The notes beneath the pieces were generated by a model, which worked only from the letters and a program-made list of their open reading frames with translations, searched no databases and had not been told where the DNA came from. From Fidelibacterota bacterium (GTDB taxonomy: Bacteria > Fidelibacterota > SORT01), in NCBI GenBank assembly GCA_022571215.1, contig JACZYG010000002.1:118332-182331 (forward strand): a stretch of DNA of 64,000 nt. Reading direction: 5' to 3'. Every line of letters starts with the position of its first letter. The first letter of the stretch is position 1. Both the position numbers and the translations under genes were made by a program. Positions 33,179 to 43,416 of the stretch are shown in pieces.

Positions 33179-34153
33179 TTGAAAGCTATTGTACCGGCAG
33201 CGGGGATTGGAAAAAGACTTAGACCCCACACGCTCACAACGCCTAAGGCATTGTTCAATGTCGCAGGTAGACCGATAATCGGACATATATTAGATTTTCT
33301 TATCAAAGCGGGTGTTGATGAGATAGTGGTGGTGGTCGGTTACGAATCTTCTCAAGTGGAACGGTATTTACACGAGCAGTATCCGGACGTAACTCGAACC
33401 GTTCAACAGACCGAGCGTAAAGGATTAGGACATGCCGTACATCAGGCATTGGAGGATAACGAAGAGCCTATATTGATAATGTTGGGTGACACAATCATTG
33501 ATACAGATTTAAAAGAGATTATGAAACGCTCAAATAGTTCCATCGGTGTAAGGGAGATACCAAATCCGCAGGCTTTCGGAATCGTAGAGATGGATGGACG
33601 ATACGTCCGGAAGCTTATAGAAAAACCGGAAAACCCTACAAGTAATCTCGCTATTGCCGGTATTTACCTGATCCGAAACCAATTGAAATTGAAACGTTCC
33701 ATCGAGCGGTTGATAGAACAAAATATTACTACCAAAGGCGAGATTCAGCTTACTGACGGTCTGCAAAATATGCTCGAATCAGGAGAACAGATTGAGATTT
33801 TCGATGTCAGCAATTGGTATGATTGCGGTAGTTGGGATTCAATATTGGAGACCAATAGAATACTGCTTGATAAATCCGAGGGCAGCGCAATGACCGTAAA
33901 AGATAGTGTTATAAATGAACCTTGCTATATCGCCCCAACCGTACAGTTGATTAATTCAATAGTAGGACCTCATGTTACGTTGGATGAAGGGGCAATAGTT
34001 AAGAATACCATCATTTCGGATTCCGTAGTTGCAAAAGGAGCTACATTGGAAAATTGCAGTGTATCAGGCTCCCTCATAGGGGAACACGCGCTAGTTCATG
34101 GCATAGTCCGTAAATTAAGTGTCGGAGACTACTCCGAAATAAAATTTGATTGA
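33179..34153 (+). CDS. Sugar-1-phosphate nucleotidyltransferase with left-handed beta-helix tail
   Basis: A 324-residue NTP-transferase activating a sugar-1-phosphate. The N-terminal signature IVPAAGIGKRLRPHTLTTPK contains the GxGxRLxPxTxxxPK-type motif. GDTIID near 105 supplies the metal-binding aspartate, and GSWDSILETNRILL closes the catalytic domain (~240). The last ~80 residues form a hexapeptide beta-helix (CYIAPTVQLINSIVGPHVTL). The best fit is the glucose-1-phosphate thymidylyltransferase/UTP-glucose-1-phosphate type; the exact sugar cannot be fixed. The start codon is TTG with an upstream GGAAGG. A TTG at 33179 is the first possible start after the gap. Confidence 0.85.
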   Translation: MKAIVPAAGIGKRLRPHTLTTPKALFNVAGRPIIGHILDFLIKAGVDEIVVVVGYESSQVERYLHEQYPDVTRTVQQTERKGLGHAVHQALEDNEEPILIMLGDTIIDTDLKEIMKRSNSSIGVREIPNPQAFGIVEMDGRYVRKLIEKPENPTSNLAIAGIYLIRNQLKLKRSIERLIEQNITTKGEIQLTDGLQNMLESGEQIEIFDVSNWYDCGSWDSILETNRILLDKSEGSAMTVKDSVINEPCYIAPTVQLINSIVGPHVTLDEGAIVKNTIISDSVVAKGATLENCSVSGSLIGEHALVHGIVRKLSVGDYSEIKFD

Positions 34154-34175
34154 TTATAATTATTAATGGAGAATT

Positions 34176-35318
34176 ATGTCTGAATATTTATTTACATCCG
34201 AATCAGTAACAGAGGGGCATCCTGATAAAATAGCGGACCAAATTTCTGACGCGGTTCTTGATTCAATTTATGAAAATGATCCTAATGGTCGTGTGGCGTG
34301 TGAAGTGTTTGTTACTACTGGCATGGTATTGGTCGGTGGGGAGATCACCACGGATACTTATGTAGAGATTCCCAAAATCGTAAGAAGCGTTATAGAGGAG
34401 ATAGGATACACAGACGCAAGCATGGGATTTGATTCGGAGACTTGCTCGGTTCTTACAAGTATAGATCAACAATCTCCTGATATTGCCTTGGGCGTTGACA
34501 GAGATGGAGCTGGAGATCAAGGAATGATGTTCGGATTTGCGTCAAACGAAAATTCCGTTTATATGCCGACACCGATCTATCTTGCTCATAAAATCACTAA
34601 AAAACTCGCCGAGATTAGAAAATCCGGTAAGGTCGATTATCTTCGTCCTGACGGTAAGTCACAAGTAACAGTGAAATACGTTGATGATAAACCGGTAGCA
34701 GTCCAGAATATTGTACTCTCGACGCAGCATAAGCCGTATTCAGATTCACTGAACTTAGAAAAGATTACTGAAGAGATGATCGAGCTTGTCATCAAACCGG
34801 TTATACCTGAAGAATTTTTGACAAACGGCGAAATAATTTATCATATCAATCCTACCGGGCAATTTGTGGAGGGCGGTCCCAAGGCTGATGCTGGATTGAC
34901 CGGAAGAAAGATTATTATGGACACATATGGAGGATTCGCCTCTCACGGTGGAGGCGCTTTTTCCGGAAAAGATCCAACCAAGGTAGACAGGTCAGCGGCA
35001 TATATGGCTCGCTATATTACCAAAAACATGGTTGCAGCCGGATTAGCGGATAAAATGCAACTACAGCTGGCTTATGCGATTGGAGTAGCCGAACCTGTAT
35101 CTATCCATGTTAAAACATATGGAACGGGAAAGCTATCCAACGCCGAACTTGTAAATCTGATACAGGATAAATTTGATCTTACGCCTAAAGCCATGATCGC
35201 CACGCTTGATCTGAGGGTGCCTCGATATAAGCAAACAGCAAACTACGGTCATTTCGGCAGGGATGAGGAAGGTTTTACCTGGGAACGTCTGGACAGGGTA
35301 GATGAACTCAAGGGATAA
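34176..35318 (+). CDS. metK: S-adenosylmethionine synthetase
   Basis: A 380-residue enzyme making SAM from methionine and ATP. Signatures: [20 protein letters not shown] at the N-terminus (methionine and ATP binding), [12 protein letters not shown] (the conserved GAGDQG hexapeptide), and [20 protein letters not shown], the P-loop-like segment. It is followed 39 bases later by ahcY on the same strand. No SAM riboswitch fits: only 22 bases separate it from the preceding gene. Confidence 0.98.
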   Translation: MSEYLFTSESVTEGHPDKIADQISDAVLDSIYENDPNGRVACEVFVTTGMVLVGGEITTDTYVEIPKIVRSVIEEIGYTDASMGFDSETCSVLTSIDQQSPDIALGVDRDGAGDQGMMFGFASNENSVYMPTPIYLAHKITKKLAEIRKSGKVDYLRPDGKSQVTVKYVDDKPVAVQNIVLSTQHKPYSDSLNLEKITEEMIELVIKPVIPEEFLTNGEIIYHINPTGQFVEGGPKADAGLTGRKIIMDTYGGFASHGGGAFSGKDPTKVDRSAAYMARYITKNMVAAGLADKMQLQLAYAIGVAEPVSIHVKTYGTGKLSNAELVNLIQDKFDLTPKAMIATLDLRVPRYKQTANYGHFGRDEEGFTWERLDRVDELKG

Positions 35319-35357
35319 AAAACAATAATTTATAATGATTTAATGATGGAGAAATAA

Positions 35358-36611
35358 ATGGAGTATCATGTTAAAGATGAATCGTTAGCGGATGCGGGAA
35401 AAAGAAGGATAGATTGGGCAAACCGGGATATGCCTGTTCTTTCTCTGATTCGCGAACGATTTGAGAAGGAAAAACCTCTTGAGGGTGTGAAGATGTCGGC
35501 GTGTCTGCACGTTACGGCGGAAACTGCAAATTTAATGCGGACTTTTAAAGCAGGGGGAGCAGACGTTCTTTTGTGCGCATCGAATCCCCTTAGCACGCAG
35601 GATGATGTTGCGGCGGCTCTTGTCGTTCATGACGGTCTTTCTGTTTATGCGATATATGGTGAAGATGATGATACATACTATTCTCACATTAAAGAGGCTT
35701 TGACGCACAGACCGAATATCACGATGGATGACGGCGCAGATCTCATTACAGTGCTTCATAATGATTATGCGGATCAGACAAAAGAGATAAAATGCTCGAT
35801 GGAAGAGACGACTACGGGTGTGATGAGGTTAAGAGCGATGGAAGCGGATGGTGTCTTGAAACTTCCTGTCATTGCCGTGAACGATGCAAAGATGAAACAC
35901 TTATTTGATAATCGTTATGGTACCGGGCAGTCAACGGTTGATGGCATCATACGAGCTACAGATATGCTGATAGCCGGAAAGACCGTAGTAGTCGCCGGAT
36001 ATGGTTGGTGCGGTCGTGGATTTGCTGACAGGATCCGTGGAATGGGCGCTAACGTTGTTGTTACTGAAGTGGATGCGACGCGGGCGCTTGAGGCGTTGAT
36101 GGATGGATTCAGGGTCATGTCAATGGAAGAAGCAGCGGTTGAGGGACACCTCTTTGTGACATTGACGGGCGATATTCACGTTCTTCGCAAGAGTCATTTC
36201 GAGAAGATGAAGAACGGCGCTGTAATTGCTAATTCAGGTCATTTCAATGTAGAAATTGATTTGGATGAACTCAGGGAGTTGTCCGAAAAGGTTGTTGAAG
36301 ACGTGAAGGTTAACATCGATGAATATATAATGCCTGATGGTAGATCGCTATTCGTGCTTGCCAAAGGTCGTCTGATCAACTTGGCGGCAGCGGAAGGGCA
36401 TCCCGCAAGCGTGATGGACATGAGTTTCGCGGTGCAGGCTCTCACTTCAGAATACAGTTTGAAAAATGACCTTGATGTTCGGGTGCACGATGTTCCATCG
36501 GATATCGATGAACTCATCGCCGGGCTAAAGCTTGAAAGTATGAATATCAGCATTGACACGTTGACCGATGAGCAGGTCAAGTATTTATCGTCCTGGGACC
36601 AGGGAACTTGA
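35358..36611 (+). CDS. ahcY: Adenosylhomocysteinase
   Basis: A 417-residue NAD-dependent enzyme splitting S-adenosylhomocysteine into adenosine and homocysteine, which relieves product inhibition of methyltransferases. Motifs: MSACLHVTAETANLMRTF, DDGADL, MEETTTGVMRLRAM, the NAD-binding VVAGYGWCGRGFADRIRGMG near 213, and GHFNVEIDLDEL. C-terminal LINLAAAEGHPASVMDMSFA completes the signature. The length is that of the shorter bacterial/archaeal form (without the ~40-residue insert of the longer type). It is linked with metK and forms the methyl cycle. Confidence 0.97.
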   Translation: MEYHVKDESLADAGKRRIDWANRDMPVLSLIRERFEKEKPLEGVKMSACLHVTAETANLMRTFKAGGADVLLCASNPLSTQDDVAAALVVHDGLSVYAIYGEDDDTYYSHIKEALTHRPNITMDDGADLITVLHNDYADQTKEIKCSMEETTTGVMRLRAMEADGVLKLPVIAVNDAKMKHLFDNRYGTGQSTVDGIIRATDMLIAGKTVVVAGYGWCGRGFADRIRGMGANVVVTEVDATRALEALMDGFRVMSMEEAAVEGHLFVTLTGDIHVLRKSHFEKMKNGAVIANSGHFNVEIDLDELRELSEKVVEDVKVNIDEYIMPDGRSLFVLAKGRLINLAAAEGHPASVMDMSFAVQALTSEYSLKNDLDVRVHDVPSDIDELIAGLKLESMNISIDTLTDEQVKYLSSWDQGT

Positions 36612-36671
36612 TATCCGGTAGTTAAGTATCACCAGTAGCGCAATAATGTCAACCTGCTGGGGTAGAAAATA

Positions 36672-38795
36672 ATGATTCCAAACAGCCGTTTATTCAAAAC
36701 TATGTTACTGCTTGTTCTTATGAACGGCTGTTTAATTGAATCTCCTGAATCACCTACCTGGGAGGTGAATCTCGCCATCCCTTTAATAGATGAAAAATAT
36801 CCGCTTAGCGATCTTGTAGGACCTATAGCGGGCGACAGCTCGAACGGATTCATAGATCTCGATTCGTTGGATATTCTCCGATTGAATGTTCGGGACACTA
36901 TCGGAACAATTGAACTGGACGAAAGCAGGCTGACTGTGAGAGGAATCGGATTGATATCCGTTTCAGAGGTAATAGGACCGCTGACTTTGAATAATTTAGG
37001 TGATGATCAGGTATTTGAATCTCAAACGCTGTCAAGCATGTCGGAAGCGGTAGCCGCCGCTCCTAACGGCACGTCTGTACCGGTTCCCGGGTTTAGTCTG
37101 TCACCGATTGATAATGACGTTGCCATTACCGATGTGGAAGAAGCTACGATTGAACAGGGGATAATTAGGATTTCCATTTACAACGGTTTTATAGACGCTC
37201 CGAATTCAGGTATCCCCTTGACAAATATGCAGATTATGCTCACAGACGTAAATAACACCGTTATTGGAACCGCCCTGTACGATAGGATAGGTCCTGACTC
37301 GACCGAAACGAGGGACATTGATTTAGCCGGCAAGAGTTTCGTCGTTCCTCTCACAACGACCACCACAGGTGAATCACCCGGAACATCTAATTTTGAAATA
37401 AACAGCGCGTCAAAAGCGGGAAAGATCAGGGTAACCGTACAATTTATAGGACCTTTCATTGCCAGCAGGGTTAAAGGCAACATACCGTCAACTAATATTA
37501 AGATTTCGGAATCGATTCCTCTTGCGATATCGGGAAGCACAGAACTTATCAGCGGCAGATTTAGTTCTGTAACTGATGAGATGATACTTACTATAAATAA
37601 CGGATTGCAAGTTCCTCTCAGTGCGAGTCTGCTTCTACCGAATTTCATTGATTTCACCACTAATTTACCGGAGACGGTAATATGGGATAGTATTCCACCC
37701 GGCGGGTCGGAGACTCAACGCGTTGATTTAAGGGGGGACAGCCTCACAAATCCCGCGGGTGAGTTTCCCCTGACCAATATCGAATATATTTTTGAAGCCA
37801 CAACACTCTCACCGGGAAGTTCGAGCATCATTTCCGAAGATGATGATATCGAACTGGTGATCGTTCTTGACACGCTTCGTTTTTTGAGATGGAAGGCGAA
37901 TTTCGATGAAACGATTCCTACAACTGAAACCAATATTAAAGATATGCCCGAGGGATTCGCCGGAATCAGTCTTGAGGACGTGCGGCTCATATTGAATTTA
38001 CATAACACCATAAGCGTTCCGATGTTCCTTGACCTTAACATAATGGGTACCAATACGATTTTAAACAGCCGCGCTGAACTGGCTCTCGTGGATGCAGAGC
38101 TTAGGTCACCGCCTTTATTCAGTCTACAGCCTGAGACTACACAGATTGTCTTTAAAAAAGATTCGACCTGTGTCAACGCCGTATGTGAACCATCGGGAGA
38201 GACCGATATAGTAGATTTTTTTAATATACTTCCTGATAACATTTCAATTTCCGGTGAGGCGAGTCTGCTGGGAGTGGGAGTCGTATCAGTTGGGCAAAGT
38301 ATGAGCGGCGATTATCAACTAATAGTTCCTTTCTCGTTCTCGCTTGATTCGATCGCTAAATTTGTTCCGTCAACCTTCAGCACCATAGCGGCGCTTGAAG
38401 ATAAGCAGAAGGAACTGATAGAGAATAATATTCTCTATGCGATAGTCGAATCCGAACTCGTGAACAGCTTTCCCTTCGGTGGAACGGTGTCGCTGCTTAT
38501 TACCGACGATTTGACAAAATTCGATGTCCATCCTGATTCACTTGACGTGGACACGCTTCTGACGTTTGTGCTGCCGGATACTGATCCGGATATGGGCATA
38601 TTCACCGCGATAAAGCGTGATAGTGTCTTTCTCGACAGCTCGATAATCAGGATATTTACGAGAGGAGAGGAGCATTACCTAAAACCGTTGATAGAATTGA
38701 AATCTACCGACGGGAAGCCGCGAACCGTCACGGCGTCAAACTTTATTCGTATAAAATCAGTCATGACTTTTAGGATAAAAATAAATCCCCGATGA
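36672..38795 (+). CDS. Large lipoprotein of unknown function
   Basis: A 707-residue predicted lipoprotein: hydrophobic residues 9-17, lipobox LMNGC with cysteine at about 20, then IESPESPTWEVNLAIPLIDE. The mature part is almost entirely beta-type, with repeated blocks such as LTNMQIMLTDVNNTVIGTAL, FPLTNIEYIF and LIVPFSFSLD, suggesting tandem immunoglobulin-like or lipid-binding-like domains. I recognise no named family. Its stop overlaps the start of the next gene by four bases, so the two products are likely to act together at the outer membrane. A polysaccharide or surface-layer role is possible but unproven. Confidence 0.7.
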   Translation: MIPNSRLFKTMLLLVLMNGCLIESPESPTWEVNLAIPLIDEKYPLSDLVGPIAGDSSNGFIDLDSLDILRLNVRDTIGTIELDESRLTVRGIGLISVSEVIGPLTLNNLGDDQVFESQTLSSMSEAVAAAPNGTSVPVPGFSLSPIDNDVAITDVEEATIEQGIIRISIYNGFIDAPNSGIPLTNMQIMLTDVNNTVIGTALYDRIGPDSTETRDIDLAGKSFVVPLTTTTTGESPGTSNFEINSASKAGKIRVTVQFIGPFIASRVKGNIPSTNIKISESIPLAISGSTELISGRFSSVTDEMILTINNGLQVPLSASLLLPNFIDFTTNLPETVIWDSIPPGGSETQRVDLRGDSLTNPAGEFPLTNIEYIFEATTLSPGSSSIISEDDDIELVIVLDTLRFLRWKANFDETIPTTETNIKDMPEGFAGISLEDVRLILNLHNTISVPMFLDLNIMGTNTILNSRAELALVDAELRSPPLFSLQPETTQIVFKKDSTCVNAVCEPSGETDIVDFFNILPDNISISGEASLLGVGVVSVGQSMSGDYQLIVPFSFSLDSIAKFVPSTFSTIAALEDKQKELIENNILYAIVESELVNSFPFGGTVSLLITDDLTKFDVHPDSLDVDTLLTFVLPDTDPDMGIFTAIKRDSVFLDSSIIRIFTRGEEHYLKPLIELKSTDGKPRTVTASNFIRIKSVMTFRIKINPR

Positions 38796-40081
38796 ATAAC
38801 AGTGTAAAATTCGTAATTAAGTTATTGATGAATATAATAATTCTCCTCGGACTTGGAAATGCCGGAGAACTAAGCGGACAACTGCGTAAAGACCCGCGTA
38901 GTCTCGGCATGGGCGGAGCGTATACGACCATAGCGAGAGACTTTTTCTCGGTTGGAGTCAATCCCGCAAATCTTGGTGTTGTCAGAAATTACATCGCCAT
39001 GCAAATCATTCAATTTAATTTCGGAGTTTCAAACTCCAGCCTTAGCCTCTTCGAATATAACAAATTCAACGGCGCAGATTTGGAAAAGGACAACAAAAAA
39101 GAGGAACTCTTAGCGCTAATCCCGGACGAAGGATTGTCAATATATTTCGACACTTCGATTCAACCGATATTGGGAAATATCTCGTGGAATAACATGGCTG
39201 TTACAACAGACTTCTATTCGATAGGTGAAGTGACCATACCTAAAGCGCCATTCGAAATAATATTTAACGGAAACGAAGTCGGTGTGGACTATTCGCTCGA
39301 GGCAGGAGGGGAATCTCTTACCGCAGCGGAAATAGGATTCTCAAACGGCGGTCTTTTTGGAGGCTACCTCATGGGATACACAGCAAGAATCATAAAAGGC
39401 ATAGCATATTTCAGTGTTGACGATTCCGATGCCTTCCTCCGTACGGATTCATCCAAGATAGTCGGAGAAGGCGAATATATTCTGAAGTCATCAAAGGGAG
39501 GCTTGGGGTACTCTTTTGATATAGGGTTGTTAAAAGTAAGTAGAGGAGGAGCGCATTTTGGGATAGCCCTAATCAATCTTCTCGGGATGATAAACTGGAG
39601 CGACGACAATGAGCGGATAAAATATTTTTATACTATTGATAATTTAAACCTCAATCGAGTGGCAAAAAAGGGATATGCCGCGCTCGTAACAGGCGATAAT
39701 GAAAGAACTCCCTTAGCAGGAAATTTTTCGACTGACCTCCCGAGGTTGCTTAGAATAGGAGCTTCGACATCTTATAAGAAAACTCTGATCGCGCTTGATT
39801 ATATTCAGGGGTTCAGTGACCGGTTGTACTCAAGCAAAGTTGGAAAATTCTCGCTCGGGATGGAGTATTACGGAGAGTCGAGGACTCCCGTTCGCTTCGG
39901 TATCTCCGCCGGTGGTAAGGAAGGCAAAGAGATTGCTGTAGGACTCGGTTTCAGGCTTTTTAAATTTAAACTTGATATTGCCTCTTCTATGAGGGGAGCT
40001 TACAATCCTTCTAATGTTAATGGGTTCGAATTCTCTATCTCTATCTGGTCTGCGCTTGGGTATAGAAAAACGAAGAGCTGA
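38792..40081 (+). CDS. Outer-membrane barrel-like protein (PorV/FadL-like N-terminus)
   Basis: A 429-residue protein with a signal peptide (FVIKLLMNIIILLGLGNAGE). The segment after it, RKDPRSLGMGGAYTTIARDF followed by NPANLG, is typical of the FadL/PorV-type outer-membrane family (GMGGA...NPA(G/N)L). Many alternating strands follow (GLGYSFDIGLLKVSRGG, RLLRIGASTSYKKTLIALDY, RFGISAGGKEGKEIAVGLGF), and the chain ends in a barrel-like strand FEFSISIWSAL. The name or cargo is not recognised. It is translationally coupled to the lipoprotein gene before it. Confidence 0.72.
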   Translation: MNNSVKFVIKLLMNIIILLGLGNAGELSGQLRKDPRSLGMGGAYTTIARDFFSVGVNPANLGVVRNYIAMQIIQFNFGVSNSSLSLFEYNKFNGADLEKDNKKEELLALIPDEGLSIYFDTSIQPILGNISWNNMAVTTDFYSIGEVTIPKAPFEIIFNGNEVGVDYSLEAGGESLTAAEIGFSNGGLFGGYLMGYTARIIKGIAYFSVDDSDAFLRTDSSKIVGEGEYILKSSKGGLGYSFDIGLLKVSRGGAHFGIALINLLGMINWSDDNERIKYFYTIDNLNLNRVAKKGYAALVTGDNERTPLAGNFSTDLPRLLRIGASTSYKKTLIALDYIQGFSDRLYSSKVGKFSLGMEYYGESRTPVRFGISAGGKEGKEIAVGLGFRLFKFKLDIASSMRGAYNPSNVNGFEFSISIWSALGYRKTKS

Positions 40082-40093
40082 ATGGATTTAGCT

Positions 40094-41191
40094 CTATTTT
40101 GAAGTTCTGATGATCATAATCAGAGCGAGAACAAAGAAAATCAGATTTCCGAGCCATACACCCTCTATCGGCTCTAAAATGCCCTGCTTTGCGAGTGTCT
40201 GTCCAAATTTTATGAATCCATAATAGAAAAAGGCTATCAACAGAGCCACTCCGATGCCGAAAGCCGCGCCGCCGCGTCTTCTGTTAGAAGCGATAGGCAC
40301 GCCTATGAGTATCACGATCAAATTTGAAAACGCAAGTGATATCTTGAATATATGGTTTACTTTCCAGCTACGCGCTTCTATTCCGTTTGCCTCTAAGTTT
40401 TTAATGAACTCCCCAAGTTCCCAGTAACTCATCTCTTCCGGTTTACGGTTCTCTTTTTTAAGCGTATCAGGAGTCAAGCGAAGCTTGATGGTATCCAATA
40501 GAGCTGCCTTTATAACTATTTCCCTATCTTTCTTAAATTTTCTGAGAATCACGTCGCTAAACAGCCATAGTTCCCTCTCTTCATCCCATTTCATATGAGA
40601 GGCGTCAATGCGCTGGATAAGCGATTCGTTATCAAAATATTGTATGTTTATCCGTTCACCTTTTTTGTCATTGAATTTATAAACGCCTATGGAGATGTTA
40701 CGGGCGGGACCTTCCTGAAAATTTAAGTTGAATTTTCTTAGAGCCTGTCTTTTGGCTCCCCTCAGCGAATACTTGCGCGCAATTTCAAATCGCTTTCTGT
40801 TCGAATCAATCACAACTGTTTCTCCGAAATAGAAGGAGAATATCGTTATGATAAGTCCAAGAATTATCATGGGAATTAGAAGTCTGTAAAGGCTCACCCC
40901 CGCTGATTTTATGGGAACGAGTTCATTGTATTTCACTAAAGAAGAGAATGTCAGTACGGATGCCAACAATACGGCTATCGGCAGCGAAATATTGAACAGC
41001 CAGGGTAGGTTCAGGAGAGAATATTTTGCAGCTGTGCCGAGCGGCGCCGATGAGTCGAGAACTCTGCGTAAGTTTTCAACTATATCCACAACGAAGAAAA
41101 TGGAAAGAAACGCAAGTGTCGTCATCAGAAGTGACAGGAGGAACTTTCTTACTATGTAAAGGTCCATCTTCTTAATCATGGGCATGCTCAC
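40094..41191 (-). CDS. LptF/LptG-family lipopolysaccharide transport permease
   Basis: A 365-residue inner-membrane protein. It starts MDLYIVRKFLLSLLMTTLAF (after a few residues), with helices in pairs at both ends and a large periplasmic beta-jellyroll domain between (about 130-260), the LptF/G layout. In LptB2FG complexes two such permeases with the LptB ATPase extract LPS from the inner membrane. The conserved C-terminal SLAFSNLIVILIGVPIASNRRRGGAAFGIG is present. The partner permease is not in the window. The gene is monocistronic here and converges with the barrel protein gene. Confidence 0.92.
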   Translation of the reverse strand: MSMPMIKKMDLYIVRKFLLSLLMTTLAFLSIFFVVDIVENLRRVLDSSAPLGTAAKYSLLNLPWLFNISLPIAVLLASVLTFSSLVKYNELVPIKSAGVSLYRLLIPMIILGLIITIFSFYFGETVVIDSNRKRFEIARKYSLRGAKRQALRKFNLNFQEGPARNISIGVYKFNDKKGERINIQYFDNESLIQRIDASHMKWDEERELWLFSDVILRKFKKDREIVIKAALLDTIKLRLTPDTLKKENRKPEEMSYWELGEFIKNLEANGIEARSWKVNHIFKISLAFSNLIVILIGVPIASNRRRGGAAFGIGVALLIAFFYYGFIKFGQTLAKQGILEPIEGVWLGNLIFFVLALIMIIRTSK

Positions 41192-41335
41192 AAAGACTTA
41201 ATATAATCAGCGCAATTTACCTCTCTTAATTTCTAAAAGAAATTAAAAGTTGATTTAGCAAATTTCATTTCGCAATTATTGTTGCGGATAATATAATCGT
41301 AATTCAGATGATCGATGATGAAATGATAATATTCT

Positions 41336-41365
41336 GTGCGAGTCAGGGCTTGCCCTGACTGCCAC
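41336..41365. repeat. GGCAAGCCC intergenic hairpin, copy 2
   Basis: AGTCAGGGC and GCCCTGACT form a perfect nine-pair palindrome around TT (41341-41360). Read on the minus strand it shares a GTCA.GGCAAGCCC core and a CGC(C)AC end with 15713-15739. No T-run follows. Confidence 0.5.
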
Positions 41366-41471
41366 ATAATTAAGAGTTGTTTCGGTAAATTTCATTTCGA
41401 GCATTCTGAATATAAAGCCTTCGAAAGCTAATTTCGCTTTACTTTAATAATGGCGAAATATATGTTTAGCC

Positions 41472-43412
41472 ATGTTTTTACGAAATATCACGTTTTTATT
41501 TGCTCTTTTAATAGTGTGGAACGGATCGGTCAGAGGCTCCGAGCCAAGAGGAAGCATTAGCATAGAATCCAGAAAAATCGCTTTGAACGGCGTGCCGTTC
41601 TCGGTCACTATAACTGTCTTGGATGCCGATGGCGGGATAGATGACAGCGCATCGGGAGAAATACAACTATACGGATTCAAAATGATCGATTCGGAAGGGA
41701 TGCTTCTGTCACCGAACCGTCTCGAGATCGAAAATGGAACTCTGACGATAGACAGGGTCATTTTTGAAAGTAACGGTCAAAACGAACTGTCCGTGGTTTT
41801 CAACTCGCTCAGTGGAAGCAAGAATGTCCAAACTCTACCCGCAATTTTGAGTCTTGCGCCTCCCCTTATCGCCATAGGACTCGCGGTTTTATTCAAGGAG
41901 GTATTACTCAGCCTTTTTGCCGGAATTTGGATAGGCGCGATTTTCTTAGCGGGCTACAATCCAATCAGCGGTTTCCTTGTAGCAATAGATAAATATATCG
42001 TTCCTTCCTTGGCAAATAAAGATCATGCGGCGGTAATACTGTTCAGCATGGGACTTGGCGGCATGGTGGGGCTTATTGCGCGCAATGGAGGGATGCACGG
42101 TGTTGTAGAAAAGATATCGAAGTATGCGAAATCAGCCCGTTCGGGACAGATAGCTACTCTTTCTATGGGATTGCTGATATTTTTCGATGATTATGCCAAT
42201 ACTCTTTTAGTTGGCAATACGATGCGGCCGTTTACCGATAAACTAAAAATTTCTCGTGAAAAATTAGCCTTCTTGGTTGACGCGACAGCAGCGCCGATTG
42301 CCTCCATAGCATTTGTGAGTACCTGGATAGGATTCCAAAACGGGTTGATTCAGAAAGGTTTTGATAGTATCGGTCTTGACAGAGACCCTTATATAACGTT
42401 CATAAGTTCAATACCATACAGCTTTTACGCTTTTATTATGCTCGGGCTGATAGTTATTACGGCTGTACGGGCTCGTGATTTCGGTCCCATGTTAACGGCT
42501 GAGAGAAGGGCGCAAGAAACAGGAAAGGTTCTCAGAGAAGGGGCAACCCCTCTTGCGGGAGCAGACCTCAGCGAATTGGATGTGCCTGATAGCATTGAAA
42601 AGAGGTGGTACAACGCGATGATCCCTATAGGATTCGTAATAGTTACCACTATAGTAGGATTATACTTCAACGGAAAAGCCGCTCTTGGAGCAACGGCGGA
42701 AAGCATGAAGTTCCATGAGATAATCGGCAGCGCCAATTCATTCACCGTTCTGATGTGGGCGGCATTCGGCGGTTCCATATTGGCAGCAATCTTGAGCCTC
42801 TCGCAAAAATTGACAACTCTTCAGGAAACTGTTGACGGTTATCTCAATGGCATCAAATCGATGGTGTATGCAATGGTTATTCTTATTCTTGCGTGGTCAT
42901 TAGGCTCTATCGCGGCGGATCTGTCGACGGCTGAATACGTATTGCACATAACAAGAGGACTCTTTTCTCCGAATTTACTTCCCGCTATGACATTTATAGT
43001 GGCAGCTCTGATAGGATTTTCCACCGGAACTTCATGGGGAACTATGGCAATTCTTACTCCGATAGTCATTCCTATGGCATATCACCTTCCTATAGAAGCG
43101 GGTATCGATGTGAGTCTGCAATCTTCGATCTTTTTAGGGACCATTGCGGCAGTATTGTCCGGCGCATGTTTTGGTGACCATTGCTCTCCCATTTCAGATA
43201 CTACGATACTTTCCTCAATGGCATCGGGGGCTGATCACATTGACCACGTAAAAACTCAATTACCGTATGCTTTATTAGCTGCCGGAGTAGCAATAGTATT
43301 CGGATATATCCCGGCGGGATACGGCATGAATCCATTTCTTTCCATCGTTTTGGGGATTGGAGCACTTTATCTGATTCACCGGAAGATAAGTAAACCGGTG
43401 ATTGTCAGTTAG
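41472..43412 (+). CDS. NhaC-family Na+/H+ antiporter with N-terminal exported domain
   Basis: A 646-residue protein. Residues 1-22 look like a signal sequence, then about 100 residues form a soluble beta domain (ISIESRKIALNGVPFSVTIT, LSVVFNSLSGSKN), before the first helix of the antiporter part (ILSLAPPLIAIGLAVLF, ~130). The rest follows the NhaC family: GLIARNGGMHGVVEKIS, FFDDYANTLLVGNTMRP, DATAAPIASIAFVSTWIG, and GFSTGTSWGTMAILTPI near 520, then CFGDHCSPISDTTIL. Such antiporters exchange Na+ (or a substrate such as malate/lactate) for protons. The extra N-terminal extracytoplasmic domain is unusual. It ends four bases before the convergent CNNM gene. Confidence 0.88.
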   Translation: MFLRNITFLFALLIVWNGSVRGSEPRGSISIESRKIALNGVPFSVTITVLDADGGIDDSASGEIQLYGFKMIDSEGMLLSPNRLEIENGTLTIDRVIFESNGQNELSVVFNSLSGSKNVQTLPAILSLAPPLIAIGLAVLFKEVLLSLFAGIWIGAIFLAGYNPISGFLVAIDKYIVPSLANKDHAAVILFSMGLGGMVGLIARNGGMHGVVEKISKYAKSARSGQIATLSMGLLIFFDDYANTLLVGNTMRPFTDKLKISREKLAFLVDATAAPIASIAFVSTWIGFQNGLIQKGFDSIGLDRDPYITFISSIPYSFYAFIMLGLIVITAVRARDFGPMLTAERRAQETGKVLREGATPLAGADLSELDVPDSIEKRWYNAMIPIGFVIVTTIVGLYFNGKAALGATAESMKFHEIIGSANSFTVLMWAAFGGSILAAILSLSQKLTTLQETVDGYLNGIKSMVYAMVILILAWSLGSIAADLSTAEYVLHITRGLFSPNLLPAMTFIVAALIGFSTGTSWGTMAILTPIVIPMAYHLPIEAGIDVSLQSSIFLGTIAAVLSGACFGDHCSPISDTTILSSMASGADHIDHVKTQLPYALLAAGVAIVFGYIPAGYGMNPFLSIVLGIGALYLIHRKISKPVIVS

Positions 43413-43416
43413 ATCG

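Noticed and set aside
34154-34175. SAM riboswitch before metK
   Set aside because: Only 22 bases separate metK from the preceding gene, too short for any known SAM riboswitch, and ahcY follows by 39 bases without structure.
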